Of a stretch of 64,000 bases of DNA, positions 60,233 through 64,000 are shown in pieces. Origin of the DNA: Bacteroidota bacterium (GTDB lineage Bacteria; Bacteroidota; Bacteroidia; Chitinophagales; Chitinophagaceae); NCBI GenBank assembly GCA_023418315.1, contig JAEZZY010000023.1:1-64000 (forward strand). Direction: 5' to 3'. Every line of letters begins with the position of its first letter. The first letter of the stretch is position 1. A program made the translations under genes and the position numbers. The notes beneath the pieces are model-generated. The model did no database searches. It had not been told where the DNA came from and saw nothing but the letters and a program-made list of their open reading frames with translations.

Positions 60233-60765
60233 GTTGCTTTTATCTTTTTTACGAAAAACATACGCACCCACACCACCCACAAAAGAAAAACAGTTCCGTA
60301 AATGAGGAGGGGAAATAAATAATCATGAGCGGCTTTGCCGTATTCCTGATGATAGCGGAAGATATAATTGAGCCATACAATCCGCAGGATATTCATAAGC
60401 TGAATGACCACCCATCCTCCTAAAATATACAGCAGCGTTTTTATCCACGTAGTGGAAAATGCAACTATAAATGCCGCAAAAAGAATAAGGAGGGAAACGG
60501 CATTGCAACCTTCATTGATATACGATGTTTTTTGCCCGTCCATATAAATCCATATCCGGGGTTGCAGACTATCGGTTACCGCCTCTGCCTTAAAGCCTGC
60601 TATTTTCGCCAGATTCACCGAACCTGCGGCCACTGCACTGCTCCATGCATCCGCACGATTGTGTGCATGATAAGAAGATAGATAACGATTGTATCCTATC
60701 AAAAGAATAAAATACACCGCAAAAAACTTAACGATAAAAAGAATAATGGGTTTAAACTCTTTCAA
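60229..60765 (-). CDS. xrtF: Exosortase family protein XrtF
   Basis: A 178-residue integral membrane transpeptidase/protease. The catalytic trio of exosortases is visible: Cys87 in NEGCNAVSLLILFAAF, Arg128 in NILRIVWLNYIF and His147 in KAAHDYLFPLLIYG. It is much shorter than the classical EpsH-type exosortase, as is normal for XrtF. Exosortases process proteins with PEP-CTERM-like tails; the substrate of XrtF is not established and no obvious PEP-CTERM protein is seen in this window. Its partner membrane protein overlaps by 4 bases. Confidence 0.88.
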   Translation of the reverse strand: MKEFKPIILFIVKFFAVYFILLIGYNRYLSSYHAHNRADAWSSAVAAGSVNLAKIAGFKAEAVTDSLQPRIWIYMDGQKTSYINEGCNAVSLLILFAAFIVAFSTTWIKTLLYILGGWVVIQLMNILRIVWLNYIFRYHQEYGKAAHDYLFPLLIYGTVFLLWVVWVRMFFVKKIKAT

Positions 60766-60829
60766 CTGGCTTGCATTACAGTAGTTACCGGTCGAAAATA
60801 CGTATTTTATTTATTTTATTATCACCCTG

Positions 60830-62092
60830 TCAATGCTTTACTACCTTACGAATTTCTTCTTTTCCATCCACCATCATTTTAATAAAATATACGCCGGGTG
60901 GATAAGGAGCAAGATGAATCTCAACAAGACCTTCCGGTTCGTTTTTGCTAATTTCAGGATGAAGTAGCTCGCCATGACTGTTGATGAGTTGAATAGCTTG
61001 CAGCAGGTACAGAGGCATCCGGATGGTCAGCAGATCCTTTACGGGATTGGGAAACACAGCGATTTCAGCGGAGAGTACATCGTTCACTTCCGTAGCAGTA
61101 ATTTGAAGACTGCGCTCCAACGTATCGGAGAAAGCACAGTTTTTCGCTATCAGCCGCACTTGGTAACTACCGGTATGGGCATAGTTATGAACGGGATGAA
61201 CCGATGTAGCCGTATCGCCATCGCCAAAATCCCAGTAATAATTTTTTGCCAGTAACGATTGATTGGAAAAGCTCACTTGCGTAGCATTAACGGTAAATGA
61301 AAATTGTGCTTGCGGATCATAGCTGCCTACATTCCATGTCGTGAGCGAATCGAAAGCAACCGTTTTGGCAGCCGATCTGATGACAAGCGCATCAGACGCA
61401 GACAAAGAAGAATGGTAGCTGATACCTGAAGGATCTTTCCGAAAAAGCACTGAATAAAAACTACAGGCAGCCGCATAGGTACCCGCTACCGAAGGATGAC
61501 TTCCATCGATATCATACAATTCGATTGCAGGATGATAGGTGCGAAGATAGCGGCGCACCGGACCTACAGGACTTACAAGGGCATCATTGCTGTCTGCCAT
61601 CATCGTATAGCGGGAGCGGAGCAAACTATCCATCCCCTGATACGTGCATATAGGCGGATAAACGGCGCAATTTCCCGCATCTCCGTTTTTATATCCCCAG
61701 GTCATGTAAAAAACCGTTTCTGCACAACTGTTGTAATGGCGCACCAAGCTATCCAGTTTTTTGGCATAAGGAAATACCTCTGTTTCTACCTGAGTGATGG
61801 GGAAAGCCGGTCGCTGGCTTTGCTCTTGCAGCACCACATAATCCCAGTTGCCCAGCATGATTTTGCTGAGCGTAGCAGCATCGGAAGCATGTTGCTGCAA
61901 GGTATAGCCGCCCATGGTGCGACTGTCGTACTCCACCGTATCCCCTACGGAAGCCGCTACATTTTTGAGCATGAGCGGAAGATCATTTACGGCAGTATAG
62001 CTATTGCCTATAAAAAGCACACGTTTCTTCAATGCAAACACCTGCGATACGAAACAAACAAAAAGCAGAGAGAGAATAAATTTATTTTTCAC
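60830..62092 (-). CDS. Secreted SGNH hydrolase with PKD and T9SS tail
   Basis: A 420-residue protein. From the GTG at 62092 a signal peptide (KFILSLLFVCFVSQVFA) is followed by the SGNH hydrolase: block I FIGNSYTAVNDLPLML with catalytic Ser, and DIDGSHPSVAGTYAA with Asp and His. A PKD domain follows (YYWDFGDGDTATSVHPVHNY). The last 80 residues are a type IX secretion tail (AVFPNPVKDLLTIRMPL to GVYFIKMMVDG). Substrate may be an ester on a polysaccharide. A longer frame to 62218 has no signal peptide at its start and is not preferred. Confidence 0.83.
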   Translation of the reverse strand: MKNKFILSLLFVCFVSQVFALKKRVLFIGNSYTAVNDLPLMLKNVAASVGDTVEYDSRTMGGYTLQQHASDAATLSKIMLGNWDYVVLQEQSQRPAFPITQVETEVFPYAKKLDSLVRHYNSCAETVFYMTWGYKNGDAGNCAVYPPICTYQGMDSLLRSRYTMMADSNDALVSPVGPVRRYLRTYHPAIELYDIDGSHPSVAGTYAAACSFYSVLFRKDPSGISYHSSLSASDALVIRSAAKTVAFDSLTTWNVGSYDPQAQFSFTVNATQVSFSNQSLLAKNYYWDFGDGDTATSVHPVHNYAHTGSYQVRLIAKNCAFSDTLERSLQITATEVNDVLSAEIAVFPNPVKDLLTIRMPLYLLQAIQLINSHGELLHPEISKNEPEGLVEIHLAPYPPGVYFIKMMVDGKEEIRKVVKH

Positions 62093-62288
62093 GAAAGCTG
62101 TGTATTTAAAAATCAGTACAAAAAGACAGAAGCGACAGGGAATTGGTTTGGTGCGGACAAGATAGGACTTGATAAACGGAGCCGTGCTTTGCCTATAAAA
62201 TAGCGGTTTATAGTCCACTGCATTTTCTTTTTTCTGTTTTATGGGTTTAAAAACGAATTTATTTCAACACATTTACCGAAATATTCGG

Positions 62289-62672
62289 ATGAAAAATTTC
62301 AAGAAATACCTAAAAATTGCCGCCACTCCCGAAGAAGTATATCTTGCCCTTACCCGTCCGCTTAGCTTGCGCCTATGGACAGGAGGCGGCGTGGAATTTG
62401 AAGACGTTCCCGATACGGAGTTTTCCTTGTGGGATGGGGATATCAGCGGCAGAAACCTGGAATTTGATTATGGCAAAAAACTAGTGCAACAATGGTATTT
62501 CGGAGCCAATGAGCCTTCTATAGTAACCATAAAATTGCATGAAGATAAATCCGGCACTTCTATGGAATTTGTGCAGACAAACATCCCCGATGAAGATTTC
62601 GAGGATTTTATCCAGGGGCTGGAAGATTATTATTTTGAAGGATTACTTAGCTTTTTTGAAGAAGATGAGTAG
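62289..62672 (+). CDS. START/SRPBCC-like protein
   Basis: A 127-residue protein with the AHSA1/START-like pattern: a first strand and helix (AATPEEVYLALTRPLSLRLW), then GGVEFEDVPDTEFSLWDGDI and a long C-terminal helix (EDFIQGLEDYYFEGLLSFFE). The fold makes a hydrophobic ligand cavity. Small single-domain members are common in Bacteroidota, with unknown ligands. The ATG at 62289 gives the family N-terminus. It is convergent with ribBA, 13 bases apart. Confidence 0.83.
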   Translation: MKNFKKYLKIAATPEEVYLALTRPLSLRLWTGGGVEFEDVPDTEFSLWDGDISGRNLEFDYGKKLVQQWYFGANEPSIVTIKLHEDKSGTSMEFVQTNIPDEDFEDFIQGLEDYYFEGLLSFFEEDE

Positions 62673-62685
62673 GCTTATCCTTAAC

Positions 62686-63885
62686 CTATTTCAATATTTC
62701 ATGCCCCAGCTTATCCCGTTTGGTGCGTAGGTAAAATTCATTGTGTGGATTGGGTGTGATTTCTATCGGCACATTCTCCACAATTTCCAACCCATAGCCT
62801 AAAAGACCTGCCCGTTTACGAGGATTGTTCGTCATCAATTTAATTTTGGAAACGCCCAGGTAACGGAGTATCTGCGCTCCCACACCATAATCTCTCTGGT
62901 CGTTTTTAAACCCGAGTGCCAGGTTGGCTTCTACGGTATCTTTTCCTTCTTCTTGCAGTTTATAGGCTTTCAGTTTATTGAGCAGCCCTATACCGCGTCC
63001 TTCTTGATTCATATAAAGCACCAATCCTTTTCCGGCTTCCTCCACCATCTCCATCGAACGTTGTAGTTGTTCCCCACAGTCGCAACGCAGGGAATGAAGA
63101 ATATCGCCTGTAAAGCAAGAGCTGTGTACGCGCACCAAAACCGGTTCGTCTTTTTCCCATGTACCTTTTCGGAGCGCCAGGTGCTGTTCGCCAGTGTTGG
63201 TCTGGCGGAAGGCGATGAGTTCAAATTCTCCGTATTTGGTAGGCATGTGCACCCGCACTTCCTCTTCTATAAGTGTTTCCATTTTCAGACGATAGGCGAT
63301 AAGGTCTTTTATGGAAATGATTTTGAGGTCAAATTTTTTAGCAATTTCCAGCAATTGAGGCAAGCGCGCCATGGTGCCGTCGTCGTTCATAATTTCCACC
63401 AGCACGCCTGCGGGTTCAAAACCGGCAAGTCTGGCAAGGTCCACGGTGGCTTCGGTATGTCCGGTGCGGCGCAGCACTCCATCGTTTTTGGCACGCAGAG
63501 GAAATATATGTCCCGGGCGACCTAAGTCTTCCGGCAGGGTGTTGGGGTCTATCAATGCCTGCACTGTTTTGGCACGGTCGTGAGCGGAGATGCCCGTTGT
63601 ACAGCCTTGCCCTATCAGGTCTATAGAAACGGTGAAAGGCGTTTGATGCAGCACCGTGTTGTTCTCCACCATAAGGTTAAGGTTCAGTTGTGCGCAACGC
63701 TCTTCGGTAATAGGGGCGCAGATGAGTCCGCGACCATATTTCGACATAAAATTGATAATCTCCGGGGTTACGTTTCGTGCCGCCGTTACAAAATCGCCTT
63801 CATTTTCCCGATCTTCATCATCTACTACGATCAGTAACTTCCCCTTTTTGAGGTCGTCCAGGGCGGCTTCAATAGTATCTAACAT
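62686..63885 (-). CDS. ribBA: Bifunctional RibBA (riboflavin synthesis)
   Basis: A 399-residue enzyme of riboflavin synthesis. The N-terminal half is 3,4-dihydroxy-2-butanone 4-phosphate synthase (DDEDRENEGDFVTAA, acid loop; GRPGHIFPLRA; RRTGHTEA). The C-terminal half is GTP cyclohydrolase II with the zinc ligands in SCFTGDILHSLRCDCGEQL and the EGRGIGLLNKLKAY loop. A -7 element TAACTTTG lies on the minus strand about 26 bases before the ATG. No FMN riboswitch is visible in the short leader. The other rib genes are not in the window. Confidence 0.94.
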   Translation of the reverse strand: MLDTIEAALDDLKKGKLLIVVDDEDRENEGDFVTAARNVTPEIINFMSKYGRGLICAPITEERCAQLNLNLMVENNTVLHQTPFTVSIDLIGQGCTTGISAHDRAKTVQALIDPNTLPEDLGRPGHIFPLRAKNDGVLRRTGHTEATVDLARLAGFEPAGVLVEIMNDDGTMARLPQLLEIAKKFDLKIISIKDLIAYRLKMETLIEEEVRVHMPTKYGEFELIAFRQTNTGEQHLALRKGTWEKDEPVLVRVHSSCFTGDILHSLRCDCGEQLQRSMEMVEEAGKGLVLYMNQEGRGIGLLNKLKAYKLQEEGKDTVEANLALGFKNDQRDYGVGAQILRYLGVSKIKLMTNNPRKRAGLLGYGLEIVENVPIEITPNPHNEFYLRTKRDKLGHEILK

Positions 63886-63911
63886 TTTTTCCTTTGTATA
63901 AAATAGGAGTG

Positions 63912-63919
63912 CAAAGTTA
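63912..63919 (-). promoter_or_regulatory. -7 element TAACTTTG of ribBA
   Basis: On the minus strand TAACTTTG matches TAnnTTTG. It leaves a leader of about 20 bases, too short for an FMN riboswitch. Confidence 0.5.
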
Positions 63920-64000
63920 GGTATTTACCCTTTGGAATAACGAGCAGTTTTAACGGCATGCAGAAGAGCCAAAAAGAGGCTGATACTAAAACAAAGCGAA

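Noticed and set aside
62093..62218. Longer start for the SGNH hydrolase
   Set aside because: The added 42 residues push the signal peptide inside the protein; the GTG at 62092 puts it at the N-terminus.
63886..64000. FMN riboswitch before ribBA
   Set aside because: The leader between the -7 box and the start codon is about 20 bases, too short, and no RFN-type conserved segments are seen.
1..64000. CRISPR arrays, rRNA and tRNA genes
   Set aside because: No regularly spaced direct repeats, no rRNA-like blocks and no cloverleaf with a GGTTCGAATCC-type arm were noticed by eye; a tRNAscan-SE and CRISPR search would be decisive.

Overview
The window looks like a chromosome segment of a member of the Bacteroidota, probably of Chitinophagaceae type (the family-level guess is weak). 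Supporting signs are -7 elements of the TAnnTTTG kind in front of many genes, including one perfect TTTG-N19-TAnnTTTG promoter at HU; two secreted proteins with T9SS-type C-terminal tails; a TamL-like Omp85 protein; a Bacteroidota-style ParC; an exosortase F locus; DUF4286, DUF4476 and DUF6438 proteins; and small ribosomal protein bTHX. No rRNA, tRNA or CRISPR array was seen.

Left edge (1-5.8 kb): a decayed DUF4160-like fragment and a hairpin repeat, then a WYL regulator, a ClC-type chloride transporter and topoisomerase IV subunit A. Accessory island (about 5.8-21.8 kb): visibly more A-rich than its surroundings and built of separable modules. The first is a four-gene restriction-modification-like operon: XRE controller, m5C methyltransferase, a protein with a candidate PD-(D/E)XK site, and a GHKL ATPase that ends in a second PD-(D/E)XK-like domain. 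Next come an AraC/DUF1398/cupin group, an AbiE-type toxin-antitoxin pair, an NTF2-like gene, a divergent HxlR/Old Yellow Enzyme pair, an ABC permease remnant, a lipoprotein, a Crp/Fnr regulator and an NAD-dependent epimerase. Three copies of one intergenic repeat sit exactly at the module junctions. The repeat holds a terminator-like hairpin that can be replaced by an overlapping alternative stem.

Core region (21.8-35.3 kb): MacB-like permease, RsgA, DUF4286, HU, bTHX, a secreted M1 peptidase, a methyltransferase, a PAP2 phosphatase, a DUF4476 protein, a TrmH-type rRNA methylase, TamL, arginase and an ArsC-like protein. From 35.3 to 43 kb a NarL-type response regulator and a TPR histidine kinase, both on the minus strand, bracket four plus-strand secreted proteins. 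One of these is a trypsin-like protease with a T9SS tail whose base composition changes abruptly inside the gene.

Right part (43-64 kb): a 2,063-residue alpha-2-macroglobulin-like protein with two in-frame repeat-derived peptides, a sugar transferase overlapping dprA tail to tail, an ABC-F ATPase, a DUF58/BatD-like/BatA operon, a small nucleotide-sugar group (Gfo/Idh dehydrogenase and hexapeptide acyltransferase), two paralogous mini zinc-ribbon genes, exosortase F with its partner membrane protein, a secreted SGNH hydrolase, a START-like protein and RibBA. The strongest candidates for new biology are the GHKL/nuclease restriction-like operon and the repeat-punctuated cassette array that carries it.
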